Source: Marivirga salinae
GTDB lineage: Bacteria; Bacteroidota; Bacteroidia; Cytophagales; Cyclobacteriaceae
Length of the DNA: 64,000 bases
NCBI RefSeq assembly: GCF_030503855.1
Contig: NZ_CP129971.1
Coordinates: 2,294,001 to 2,358,000, forward strand
Direction: 5' to 3'
The notes beneath the pieces were generated by a model. It made no database searches. It was not told where the DNA came from and saw only the letters and a program-made list of their open reading frames with translations. Below, one piece after another: positions 36,318 to 45,558 of the stretch. Both the position numbers and the translations under genes were made by a program. How positions within the stretch are numbered: the first letter of the stretch is position 1; the number at the start of each line of letters is the position of its first letter.

Positions 36318-37034
36318 TTATTCTTTAGGATGTTTTATCAACTGAAAATACTTTTCCTTTAAGATTTGCGGGTGATACCCTTTCATAAACATTCGATAAA
36401 TTTTAAGATTGGCTATATTCACTTGCCAATAGCTGTTATATTCATATTTTCTGGCAGACACTAAAACTGATTTAGGGATGATACCGAACTTATATTTTTT
36501 CCATAGTCTTTTTATAAGTTCGAAATCCTCCATTACGACAAATTCCTCATTGAAGCCATTATTCTGATCAAAAACAGATTTTTTGATAAATAAAGTCTGG
36601 TCTCCACCTCTACACCAAAGCACTTTGAAACGGGTGAAAAATGAATTTACGGCTAAAAAAAGATCTCTGGAGTCAAATTTGAAACGGTAGCAACCAAAGT
36701 CATATCCTTTATTGATGAAATTAATAATATCCATTGCAAAAGTTTCAGGTGGCTTTGCGTCAGCGTGGACAAAATATAAAATATCAGAAGTTGCATATTT
36801 TGCCCCCTCGTTCATTTGATGCGCTCTAGATGCTTGTTTGCAGCAGATTACTTGAGCTCCAATATCTTTAGCAATTGCAGTGGTTTCATCTTCACTTTTA
36901 GCATCGCAAACTATGATTTCCGCTATGTGATTTTTTCCGTTTTGCGTTAAACATTGAAGTAATTCTCCAATGTTTTCAGCTTCATTGAGTGTCGGAATAA
37001 TGACACTTATTTTATTATTGTAGCTTTCTGGCAT
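36318..37034 (-). CDS. family 2 glycosyltransferase, TIGR04283-like
   Basis: 238 residues from the ATG at 37034 (MPESYNNKISVIIPTLNEAE); a longer reading from 37067 adds 11 residues that no GT2 protein needs. The GT-A fold shows SVIIPTLNEAENIGELLQ, the DAKSEDETTAIAK loop, the metal motif FVHADAKPP, and the CRGGDQTLFI / VMEDFELIKRLWK acceptor-side motifs. This matches the glycosyltransferase family linked to arsenosugar biosynthesis sets, but here only the divergent DUF547 gene accompanies it. Donor and acceptor sugars are unknown. Confidence 0.82.
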   Translation of the reverse strand: MPESYNNKISVIIPTLNEAENIGELLQCLTQNGKNHIAEIIVCDAKSEDETTAIAKDIGAQVICCKQASRAHQMNEGAKYATSDILYFVHADAKPPETFAMDIINFINKGYDFGCYRFKFDSRDLFLAVNSFFTRFKVLWCRGGDQTLFIKKSVFDQNNGFNEEFVVMEDFELIKRLWKKYKFGIIPKSVLVSARKYEYNSYWQVNIANLKIYRMFMKGYHPQILKEKYFQLIKHPKE

Positions 37035-37088
37035 CTGTAATTTAAAATAATGCGTAATTATGTTCACATAACTTACGAAATAACAATA

Positions 37089-37877
37089 ATGAAAAGATTT
37101 AGCTCTATACTCTTTAGTATTTATTTACTATTTGTCGGATTTAATAGTTTTGGACTAAGTAAAATTGAAAAAGAACCCAATGAATTTGTGCGTTTAAGTA
37201 TGAATTTAATAACAGCCATAAAGGACAATGCTGATTATCATAAATATGTAAATGAATATAAAGCCTTGCCATTAGATAAATTAGCAAAGTCATTAGATAC
37301 AGATAATAAAACAAAAGCATTCTGGATCAATACTTATAATGCTTATGTGCAGATACTTTTAACGGAAGATCCTTCGCTTTTTGAAGATAGAGGGGCTTTT
37401 TTTAAGGGCGATTTAATTAATGTAGGAGGGGAGTTGTTAAGTTTAGATTTTATAGAACATGGTATTATTAGAGGCTCTGTCGTAAAATTATCCATGGGCT
37501 TTATGAAAGATCCCTTCGCAAGCAAATTAGAAAAGCAGTTTAGAGTGGAGGAAACAGACGGTAGAATTCATTTCGCTGTAAATTGTGGGGCTACTTCATG
37601 TCCTTATGTGGCAGTTTATAGTGCCTATGAATTGGACAAAGAGCTAGATCAAATTACCCAACAGTTTTTAAATAGAACCACTGATTATAATGAAAATGAA
37701 GATCAGGTTTATGTTACTAGGCTGTTTAGTTGGTTCAAAGGAGATTTTTCAGATCGAGGAGGTGTAATTGGATATTTAAATAAATATGATTGTATCCCTG
37801 AAGATGCTGATCCTGATGTGAATTATAAAGAATATGATTGGACCCTGGATTTAGGAAATTTCACAGAGTTGGAATAA
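37089..37877 (+). CDS. DUF547 secreted protein
   Basis: 262 residues from the ATG at 37089, which opens a signal peptide (MKRFSSILFSIYLLF ... FNSFG); the in-frame ATG at 37050 adds 13 non-signal residues. The DUF547 core is clear: AFWINTYNAYVQILL, LSLDFIEHGIIRG, DGRIHFAVNCGATSCPYV and FLNRTTDYN. The conserved Cys/His pattern around NCGATSCP is reminiscent of a transglutaminase-like fold, but the family's activity is unknown. It diverges from the glycosyltransferase with 54 bases between start codons. Confidence 0.85.
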   Translation: MKRFSSILFSIYLLFVGFNSFGLSKIEKEPNEFVRLSMNLITAIKDNADYHKYVNEYKALPLDKLAKSLDTDNKTKAFWINTYNAYVQILLTEDPSLFEDRGAFFKGDLINVGGELLSLDFIEHGIIRGSVVKLSMGFMKDPFASKLEKQFRVEETDGRIHFAVNCGATSCPYVAVYSAYELDKELDQITQQFLNRTTDYNENEDQVYVTRLFSWFKGDFSDRGGVIGYLNKYDCIPEDADPDVNYKEYDWTLDLGNFTELE

Positions 37878-37917
37878 GTATTTTTTTGTAGATAGTAAAG
37901 TTTAATAGTTTATGGTT

Positions 37918-37954
37918 AAAAAATCCCTCAATCAGGTTTTTGTTGGGATTTTTT
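37918..37954 (+). terminator. terminator of the DUF547 gene
   Basis: AAAAAATCCC (37918-37927) pairs with GGGATTTTTT (37945-37954), with CAA/TTG able to extend the stem. T-run included in the right arm. Confidence 0.7.
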
Positions 37955-38085
37955 AGTTCTGGCATGTTCCTATTTGGAGTAATATTATAAAAACAATGAA
38001 CTCTTTTATCTTTAGTTTAAATTAATTTTATACTTTTAGAATAATTAAGTTACACTTAGTTGTGGATATTAGGGAACTAAATAGG

Positions 38086-38228
38086 GCCTGCTTAAAAAGT
38101 CTCAAGCACCTCATCTACTTCTCGGGCTAAAGCCTGCCGGCAGGCAGGCCTGCCAAAAATTTAAGCTTTATTTATAAGCTAGTTTATTGTAATACAACAG
38201 GCACACAAAATAATGTAACAAAGCAGGC
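38086..38228. repeat. MITE-like element with GC-rich palindromes
   Basis: GCCTGCTT (38086-38093) and AAGCAGGC (38221-38228) are perfect inverted ends of a 143-bp non-coding segment. Inside are the perfect palindromes GCCTGCCGGCAGGC (38132-38145) and GGCAGGCCTGCC (38143-38154), striking in AT-rich DNA. It lies in the 495-base gap between the DUF547 gene and the OmpA-family gene; nothing else is seen in that gap apart from the upstream terminator. Confidence 0.45.
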
Positions 38229-38372
38229 TCATAAAAAGTACCCTTGGGTATTCTATCAGAAGTCAATTAATTTTTAAGACCATTATCTTACCTTTAAAAT
38301 CGTAATTTTCACTAAATTCGACACTTAATGCTCATGCTATCAATTATATCAAAAGATTAATGAGGTCAAATT

Positions 38373-40379
38373 ATGCTACGGTTAAAAGTTTTTTTGTTAA
38401 TTATCATTTGTAGTTCGGCTCTTCATGCGCAAAATTTTAGAAAAAGTGTTAGAAAGGGCGATCAATACCTAAACGAAAATAACTATAGCAAAGCCATAAG
38501 TTATTATAAAAAGGCGTTGAAATATAAGCCTGGGAATGCGGATGCCACTTACGGCTTGGGGCTAGCCTACTTATTCGATTTTAAGAATGATGAGGCACTC
38601 AAACAGCTGACATTAGTGAGGCAACTCGATCCCAAAATTGGAATTAACATAGACTATTATTTAGGACAGGCTCATCAATACGATTATAATTTTGACGAGG
38701 CTATCAGGTATTACGATCTTTTCGGTGACAAAAAAAGGAAAAACCGTTATACAGCCGACTTAAAAATTGAAGAATGCCTAATAGCTGATTCTTTGTACAG
38801 TAATCCTAAGCCTGTGGTTGTTGAAAACCTGGGTCAAACGGTAAATTCAGGACAGCATGATTACACACCCGCCTTAATGGCTAACGGCAAAACACTTTAT
38901 TTTACATCAAACAGAGCGGGTTCTACCGGAGGCAGGAAATTACAGGACGGTAGTTTTTATGAAGATATTTACAGCTCTTCCCTACAAGACGGGCAATGGA
39001 GCAAACCCCAAAAACTTGGCAGAAACTTAAACGGTGATTATCATGATGCTGTAGCTTCTATCTCTCCTGATGGGAAAAGGCTTTTTTTATATTCAGAGAA
39101 GGGCAATGGAGATATTTATTTTTCAAATTTTCAAGATTCAACATGGACATATCCTCAACCGCTTAGCAATAAGATCAACTCCATTTTTTGGGAAACATCA
39201 GTCTCAATAACTGCTGACGGTCAAACCTTATATTTCTCAAGCAACCGTCCGGGTGGTTACGGAGGCTTGGATATTTACAGAACTACGAAAGGAGAAGATG
39301 GCGAATGGGGTACTGCCCAAAACCTTGGGCCTTCCGTTAACACTGAAGCCGCTGAAGACGCACCGATGATACACCCAGATGGACATACCTTATATTTTAG
39401 TTCTTCTGGTCATCAAGGAATGGGTGGATATGACATCTATTATAGTAAAATAGAGGGTCAGGAGTTTTTGGCACCCGTTAATTTAGGGTGCCCGATCAAT
39501 ACGGTTTATGATGATAATTATTTTGTGATCTCTGCCGATCTTAAGCATGCATATTATGCTTCCAGAAAACCAGGTGGTTCGGGAATGGTAGATATCTATC
39601 ATGTAGATATGGAAGAAAAAATAGAAATTAAAGAAATCGTCCAGTCCGAGCCTGAACCTGTATTAGTAGAAAATAATGAAATACCTTCTGAAAATGACAA
39701 AGAAGTTGAAGTAGAGATGACGGAGCCTGATACTAAAGCTGTGATTACTGTATTTAAAGGTAAAGTGCTTGATGCCAGCACGGGCTTACCAGTTGGTGCT
39801 GTAATTAAGATGGTTGATAACAAGAAAAGTACGTTGACTGCAGAAGCATTTTCTGATCCACAATCAGGTGAATTTGAATTGATTGTTACAGAAGGAGGTG
39901 ATTTTGGTGTATCAACGAGTAAAAAAGGCTATCTATTTAATTCAATCAATTTTAGGCTACCCGAATTTTCTGAGTATCAGGAAATAGATGTTTCAATATT
40001 GCTGGATAGGGCAGAAGTAGGTACTAAAATGGTACTTAAGAATATTTTCTTCGATAGTGGTAGCTCTGATTTAAGAACTGAGTCGCTAGGTGAGCTTAAA
40101 GTGATTAAAGACCTTTTAATGAATTCACCTGAACTTAGAGTGCAGATCAATGGACATACTGATGATGTAGGAAATTCAGTTTACAATAAGTTGCTTTCTA
40201 AAAAAAGAGCTCAATCTGTGGTAGATTACCTGATTGCTAATGGTATTAATACCGAACGTTTAGAGGCTAAAGGCTTTGGAGAAGAAAAGCCCCTAGTATC
40301 AAATGATGATGAAATAGGAGGAAGAGAGATTAATAGAAGAACCGAAATAGAGATCTTAGGGGAAAGTCAAAATGGTTAA
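38373..40379 (+). CDS. OmpA-family protein with TPR and PD40 propeller (PorE-like architecture)
   Basis: 668 residues. Signal peptide about 1-20 (SSALHAQ). TPR region about 22-140, WD40-like PD40 repeats about 160-400 (LYFTSNRAGSTGG, LYFSSNRPGGYGGLDIYR, LYFSSSGHQGMGGYDIYY), an acidic linker, a carboxypeptidase-regulatory-like domain about 455-545 and an OmpA C-terminal peptidoglycan-binding domain about 560-665 (NIFFDSGSSDLR, INGHTDDVGN, NRRTEIEI). TPR-propeller-CRD-OmpA is the layout of the T9SS component PorE, which links the secretion machine to peptidoglycan. Several paralogues with this layout exist per genome, so PorE identity is not certain. Confidence 0.8.
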   Translation: MLRLKVFLLIIICSSALHAQNFRKSVRKGDQYLNENNYSKAISYYKKALKYKPGNADATYGLGLAYLFDFKNDEALKQLTLVRQLDPKIGINIDYYLGQAHQYDYNFDEAIRYYDLFGDKKRKNRYTADLKIEECLIADSLYSNPKPVVVENLGQTVNSGQHDYTPALMANGKTLYFTSNRAGSTGGRKLQDGSFYEDIYSSSLQDGQWSKPQKLGRNLNGDYHDAVASISPDGKRLFLYSEKGNGDIYFSNFQDSTWTYPQPLSNKINSIFWETSVSITADGQTLYFSSNRPGGYGGLDIYRTTKGEDGEWGTAQNLGPSVNTEAAEDAPMIHPDGHTLYFSSSGHQGMGGYDIYYSKIEGQEFLAPVNLGCPINTVYDDNYFVISADLKHAYYASRKPGGSGMVDIYHVDMEEKIEIKEIVQSEPEPVLVENNEIPSENDKEVEVEMTEPDTKAVITVFKGKVLDASTGLPVGAVIKMVDNKKSTLTAEAFSDPQSGEFELIVTEGGDFGVSTSKKGYLFNSINFRLPEFSEYQEIDVSILLDRAEVGTKMVLKNIFFDSGSSDLRTESLGELKVIKDLLMNSPELRVQINGHTDDVGNSVYNKLLSKKRAQSVVDYLIANGINTERLEAKGFGEEKPLVSNDDEIGGREINRRTEIEILGESQNG

Positions 40380-40498
40380 CTTAAGGAATTTAACTTTAAT
40401 TTGTAGGTTTTGAGTTGATTACAGCACTAATTTTTTTAAACATGAAATGAAATTCAGCTATAAAGTGTAATCTTAGAGTTAACAAAATCATTATTGCC

Positions 40499-41635
40499 TT
40501 AAAAAGCCTCATTAAAAGCAATATAGAACCCATTGCTATCTTTACCTACAGCATAATCAAGCCTCACATTAATGTGTTTTTTAGTATCGAAAGTGAATCT
40601 TAAACCTGCTCCTCCGGCATAATTCCATCGGTTCATGCCGTAATCACCCCAAGTTTCTGCTGTTTGTCCAACTGAACCAAATGCAGCTACTCCAATTCTC
40701 CAGAAAAGCTCTTGTCTCACTTCTAATTGTCCTAACAATAAATTATTGTCTTGGAAATAGCCTTGAAAATAACCTCGCATTTTTTTATTACCACCTAACT
40801 GAGCTAATCTGTTAAATGGAACATCACCAACATTCGACCATGAAAAAGCATTGGCGGCCAAAACGGTTTTTTCTGCAGGGGAATAATAATAAGCATAATC
40901 AAAAGAGATGGCGGTGTAATTATGAGTGCTCCCTGTGTATTGGTGGTTAAATTCAATAAAGCTTTCTAAATAATGTCCTTCCCTTGGGTAGTAAACTGCA
41001 TCACGAGTGTCATAAATCATAGCAGGCCCTAATCCACTAGTTCTATTATATGTTCCACCAGAAAAGTCTTCTTGCTGGAAATCTCCTGAATTGTCCCATT
41101 CGATGATATCATAATTCTCAAACCAATAACGTCCACCGACAAATAAATTCGGAGCGGTTTCTTTTAATAAAAACACACGTACTCTTGGGAAACTAGCTCT
41201 ATAAGTGGAATAAACATCTTGCTGACCATTATTACCTATTCCATAAAATGGATATGCATAATTATAGTAACCTAATTCCCCTATACTTCTCCATTTATTC
41301 TGATTCCAGAATATCTGGAAAGGTAGAAATATCAAGGTTTGTTGTTTGGTAGTATAGCCCGCTGCTAATTGGATTTGACTAGCGTTAATTGGTTTTTTTC
41401 TATTCGTAAAGAAATTGTATAAGATACTGGCACCATAAAATAAACCTGATTCTGGAGTATAATAAACTACTGGAAGCGGGAAGAGCGAGTTTTTATCAGT
41501 TTCATAGAGAGCAGTGTCTAAATCAACTGTTTTCTTATCAATATTATCCTGTGAAAATGTAAATTCTGGTGCAGTTATGCTAATAGTTAACACTGCTAAA
41601 AATAAAAATATAAAGTTTTTAAAGGATTGTTTCAT
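40499..41635 (-). CDS. BamA/TamA-type surface antigen barrel protein
   Basis: 378 residues. Signal peptide about 1-29 (ITAPEFTFSQ), then directly a 16-strand-type barrel of the bacterial surface antigen (D15) family: FPLPVVYYTPESGLFYGA, GPAMIYDTRDAVYYPREGHYLE, RLAQLGGNKKMRGYFQGYF and the end GAGLRFTFDTKKHINVRLDYAVG. POTRA domains are absent, so it is not the essential BamA but one of the short outer-membrane relatives common in this phylum. Substrate unknown. It diverges from the SpoIIE-type phosphatase gene. Confidence 0.82.
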   Translation of the reverse strand: MKQSFKNFIFLFLAVLTISITAPEFTFSQDNIDKKTVDLDTALYETDKNSLFPLPVVYYTPESGLFYGASILYNFFTNRKKPINASQIQLAAGYTTKQQTLIFLPFQIFWNQNKWRSIGELGYYNYAYPFYGIGNNGQQDVYSTYRASFPRVRVFLLKETAPNLFVGGRYWFENYDIIEWDNSGDFQQEDFSGGTYNRTSGLGPAMIYDTRDAVYYPREGHYLESFIEFNHQYTGSTHNYTAISFDYAYYYSPAEKTVLAANAFSWSNVGDVPFNRLAQLGGNKKMRGYFQGYFQDNNLLLGQLEVRQELFWRIGVAAFGSVGQTAETWGDYGMNRWNYAGGAGLRFTFDTKKHINVRLDYAVGKDSNGFYIAFNEAF

Positions 41636-41786
41636 GAATATTGAAAATGATAAAATTATATTTTGTAATCATTTAAATTATAGATTATTTTCAGTTCTGT
41701 TTTGATTGACATTATTCGATTCGAAATATAATGAGAAATTATGGAAGGAAGTAACTACTTTCTATTCATTAATTTTTTTAGCTAAG

Positions 41787-43829
41787 ATGAAAAACAACTT
41801 ATTATTCATACTTCTACTGGCTTTTTGCTATAAAATTTCTGCCCAAAATTCAGAAGTAGATAGTCTGTTAAATGTTGCAGAAAAAGGTAGTGATAGCACA
41901 AAAGTAGAGATTTACCTTGATTTAGCTGTTGCTTATCGAACCTTAGAAACCGATTTGGCATTAAAATATGCAAATGATGCATTAAAGATTGCGGAGAAAA
42001 ATGGCAATTATTCAGGAAAAGCTGGTGCATTACATGTTTTGGGAGCCGTTTATACGGTGTTAGGAGACTACGAAAAAGCCATCTCAAATTTATTAGAGTC
42101 ATTAAGGAATTATGAGTTGTTGGGAGATTCTAAAGGTGTAGCAAACTCATCAAATAGTCTGGGGATTTTATATTTCAATCAAGAAGATTATGCAAATGCA
42201 AAAAAATTCTACTCCAAAGCATTAGGATTAATTGATTCAGCCCAATACCCCATGAGTACCGCTGTTTATAGGCTCAATATTGGTGAAGTATATCAGGCTA
42301 CAGATGAAAATCAAGACGCTTTAAAATTAGAAAAGGAAGCTTATGAAATCTTTTATCAGTTGAATGATATTAATGGGATGGCCTATGCTTTAGGTATTCA
42401 AGCGAAAGTGAACCATCAATTGGGAGATCAAGAAAAAGCAATAGAACTTACTAATAAGTCATTGGAATATTTGATTGAAAGCCAAGATTACTTGGGAGCA
42501 GTAGAGTATTTAAATTTCTTAGTTGAGATTTATTTGGCAAATGGTAATTTGAATTCTGCCGAAGAAAATGCCAATACTGCCTTAAAAATTGCACAGCAAG
42601 TCAATTCATTAAAATGGAAGATCAATTCATTCGAAAATCTTTCAAGAGTCTTTTTTCAAAAAGGAGCTTTTAAAACTGCTTATCAATATAAAGACTCAGC
42701 CTATATTTATGAAAATCAACTAATGGATGAGGAAAAGCAAAAACAGATTGCTAACCTTAGAATCATTTATGAATCAGAACAAAAAGAGCAGGAAAATGAA
42801 ATCTTAAGAATAGATAAAGAACTCAAGCAAAAACAAATTACCCAACAACGCATTTTGAATGTGGCAATTGGAAGTGTGTTAGTAATTATAATCGTATTTG
42901 CCATTATTACTTTTCGAGCTAAAAATCAAAAGCAAAAGGCAAACAACCAATTGAAAATCCAAAACGAAGAAATTCGCCAACAAAGAGAGGAGATAGAAAC
43001 GCAGGCAGAAAGGTTAAAGACCATTAATACTGATGTAATCCGAAAAAATCAGTTGATAGAAGAGAAAAATAAGAATATTACAGATAGTATTAATTATGCC
43101 AAACGGATTCAAACTGCTTTGCTCCCTTTTTCTCAACGAATTGGAAAGGAATTAGAGGATTTTTTCATTTTTTACAAGCCCAAAGATATTGTAAGCGGTG
43201 ATTTCTACTGGTTTAGTGAATCCGAAGAAAAGGTAGTGGTAGCTGTTGCAGATTGCACAGGACATGGAATCCCTGGAGCTTTCATGAGTTTTATTGGTCA
43301 TGATATGCTCAACCATATTGTGAATTTTAAAGGAGTATCCAAAGCTTCTGAAATACTTAAACAGCTTAAATTGAGCATTATTCATATTTTAAGGCAAGAA
43401 GAAAGCGATAATAGAGATGGTATGGATATCTCAGTTTGTGTGTGGGATAAAAAGAAAAATAAAGTGCATTTTTCAGGTGCTAATCATTCTTTAATTTACA
43501 TTCAAAATAAGCAACTTCACCAATTAAAAGGTAATAAAACTACAGTAGGGCTTGATGAGAAGAAAAATATAAAAAATTTTGACACACATGAAATCAACTT
43601 AGTAGGAGATACTTGCTTTTACTTATTTTCCGATGGGTATGTAGATCAATTTGGAGGTGAGAAGGACAAGAAGTTTATGATTAAAAATTTTAGGGAGTTA
43701 CTATCAAGTATTCATATGAAAAAGATGGAAACTCAAGGAATTATTATCAGAGAAACCATTGATGAATGGATGGAAGAAAGTGAACAAGTTGATGATATGT
43801 TGGTGTGGGGATTTAGGATTTTTTCTTAA
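41787..43829 (+). CDS. TPR-containing SpoIIE-type protein phosphatase
   Basis: 680 residues from the ATG at 41787, which opens a signal peptide (MKNNLLFILLLAFCYKISAQ); the longer TTG reading from 41706 is rejected. TPR repeats about 30-300, coiled coil, one membrane segment about 358-378, a second coiled coil, then a PP2C/SpoIIE phosphatase domain about 440-680 with metal-site residues (DIVSGDFYWF, VAVADCTGHGIPGAFMS, YLFSDGYVDQFGG, EQVDDMLVWG). This resembles kinase-like TPR sensors but with a phosphatase output, suggesting control of an anti-sigma-factor-type partner switch. No partner is adjacent. Confidence 0.88.
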   Translation: MKNNLLFILLLAFCYKISAQNSEVDSLLNVAEKGSDSTKVEIYLDLAVAYRTLETDLALKYANDALKIAEKNGNYSGKAGALHVLGAVYTVLGDYEKAISNLLESLRNYELLGDSKGVANSSNSLGILYFNQEDYANAKKFYSKALGLIDSAQYPMSTAVYRLNIGEVYQATDENQDALKLEKEAYEIFYQLNDINGMAYALGIQAKVNHQLGDQEKAIELTNKSLEYLIESQDYLGAVEYLNFLVEIYLANGNLNSAEENANTALKIAQQVNSLKWKINSFENLSRVFFQKGAFKTAYQYKDSAYIYENQLMDEEKQKQIANLRIIYESEQKEQENEILRIDKELKQKQITQQRILNVAIGSVLVIIIVFAIITFRAKNQKQKANNQLKIQNEEIRQQREEIETQAERLKTINTDVIRKNQLIEEKNKNITDSINYAKRIQTALLPFSQRIGKELEDFFIFYKPKDIVSGDFYWFSESEEKVVVAVADCTGHGIPGAFMSFIGHDMLNHIVNFKGVSKASEILKQLKLSIIHILRQEESDNRDGMDISVCVWDKKKNKVHFSGANHSLIYIQNKQLHQLKGNKTTVGLDEKKNIKNFDTHEINLVGDTCFYLFSDGYVDQFGGEKDKKFMIKNFRELLSSIHMKKMETQGIIIRETIDEWMEESEQVDDMLVWGFRIFS

Positions 43830-43983
43830 TTATTTGAATACATAAAAGTTGAAATCTGTGTTAATTATGGAAAATCGTGTTTTTAAAGCTGAAATATCAT
43901 TTGTAACATCCTGAAAACAAGTTATTTAAAAGCTATCTTACTTTTTTCTATGCTTAACTGATTCATCCTATTATTTTTGCAGC

Positions 43984-45513
43984 ATGACAGAGCAAATTAT
44001 TATTCTTGATTTTGGGTCACAGTACACCCAACTCATTGCCCGAAGAGTGCGAGAACTCAATGTTTATTGTGAAATTCATCCGTTTTATGATGCACCAGAA
44101 TTAACTCCTGATGTAAAAGGAGTGATTCTTTCTGGAAGCCCATGTTCCGTAAGAGATGAGGATTCTCCCAAAATTGATTTAACCAAATATAGAGGTAAAG
44201 TTCCCCTTTTAGGCGTTTGCTATGGAGCACAATATCTTGCCCAAAATAATGGGGGAGAAGTATTGCCTTCTGAAATAAGAGAATACGGTCGAGCTAAACT
44301 TACAAGTTTTGATCAGGATAATGATTTGCTAAAGAATTTAACTAAAGGCTCTCAGGTTTGGATGTCACATGGTGACACTATCAAAACCTTGCCTGAAGGA
44401 TTTAAAATTATAGCCAGTACACCTTCTGTTGAAGTTGCCGCTTTTGAATTGGAAAATGAACCAACTTTCGGTATTCAATTTCATCCAGAAGTAACACATA
44501 CTTTGGAAGGAAAACAATTATTAGAGAATTTCTTAGTGAAAATTTGCGGTTGTGCTCAAGATTGGACCTCCGAGATTTTTGCAGACATTACCATTGCCGA
44601 ATTAAAAGAGCAGTTAGGTGATGATAAAGTGGTTTTAGGGCTTTCAGGAGGAGTAGATTCTTCAGTGGCTGCCATGCTAATTCATCATGCTATTGGAAAA
44701 AACCTTTACTGCATTTTTGTGGATAATGGCTTGCTCAGAAAGAATGAATTTGAGGAGGTATTAGAGTCCTATAAGCACATGGGACTGAATGTAAAAGGAG
44801 TTGATGCTAAAGATCAGTTTTATAAAGCCCTAGCTGGTATTTCAGACCCTGAAGGAAAGCGAAAAGCTATTGGTAGAACTTTTATTGAAGTATTCGACCA
44901 AGAAGCAAAAGCTATTAAAGATGTTAAATGGTTAGCGCAAGGAACAATTTATCCGGATATTATTGAATCTGTATCAGTGAAAGGGCCTTCAGCTACCATT
45001 AAATCTCATCATAATGTAGGTGGTTTACCAGAAAAAATGAATTTGAAAGTAGTAGAGCCACTTAAAACACTTTTTAAAGATGGAGTACGTTCAGTAGGAA
45101 GAGCATTAGAAATAGATCATAAGATTTTAGGGAGACATCCATTTCCTGGTCCTGGTTTAGCGATTAGGATACTAGGAGATGTAACACCTGAAAAAGTCCA
45201 TATTATTCAGGAAGTGGACTCAATATTTATCGGAATGATGAAAGAAAGAGGGCTTTATGACCAAGTTTGGCAAGCCGGTTCTATTCTTTTACCAATTCAA
45301 TCCGTTGGTGTAATGGGAGATGAAAGAACCTATGAAAGAGTAGTAGCGCTAAGAGCAGTAGCAAGTGTAGATGGAATGACTGCAGATTGGGTGCATTTAC
45401 CTTATGAGTTTTTAAGTGATGTTTCAAATGAAATTATTAATAAGGTAAAAGGAGTGAATAGAGTGGTTTATGATATCAGTTCAAAACCACCAGCTACTAT
45501 TGAATGGGAATAA
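43984..45513 (+). CDS. guaA: GMP synthase (glutamine-hydrolysing)
   Basis: 509 residues, normal length. The class I glutamine amidotransferase has its triad at Cys79 ([12 protein letters not shown]), His167 and Glu169 (QFHPEVTHT). The ATP-pyrophosphatase P-loop is at about 219-227 ([13 protein letters not shown]), and the C-terminal dimerisation domain ends PPATIEWE. It converts XMP to GMP in purine synthesis. A TATTTTTG box lies only four bases before the ATG. It is followed 45 bases later by a periplasmic-binding-type protein, possibly co-transcribed. Confidence 0.97.
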   Translation: MTEQIIILDFGSQYTQLIARRVRELNVYCEIHPFYDAPELTPDVKGVILSGSPCSVRDEDSPKIDLTKYRGKVPLLGVCYGAQYLAQNNGGEVLPSEIREYGRAKLTSFDQDNDLLKNLTKGSQVWMSHGDTIKTLPEGFKIIASTPSVEVAAFELENEPTFGIQFHPEVTHTLEGKQLLENFLVKICGCAQDWTSEIFADITIAELKEQLGDDKVVLGLSGGVDSSVAAMLIHHAIGKNLYCIFVDNGLLRKNEFEEVLESYKHMGLNVKGVDAKDQFYKALAGISDPEGKRKAIGRTFIEVFDQEAKAIKDVKWLAQGTIYPDIIESVSVKGPSATIKSHHNVGGLPEKMNLKVVEPLKTLFKDGVRSVGRALEIDHKILGRHPFPGPGLAIRILGDVTPEKVHIIQEVDSIFIGMMKERGLYDQVWQAGSILLPIQSVGVMGDERTYERVVALRAVASVDGMTADWVHLPYEFLSDVSNEIINKVKGVNRVVYDISSKPPATIEWE

Positions 45514-45558
45514 TTGAATAAAATACTAAAGCTTAAATAATATTTTAATAAATATACC

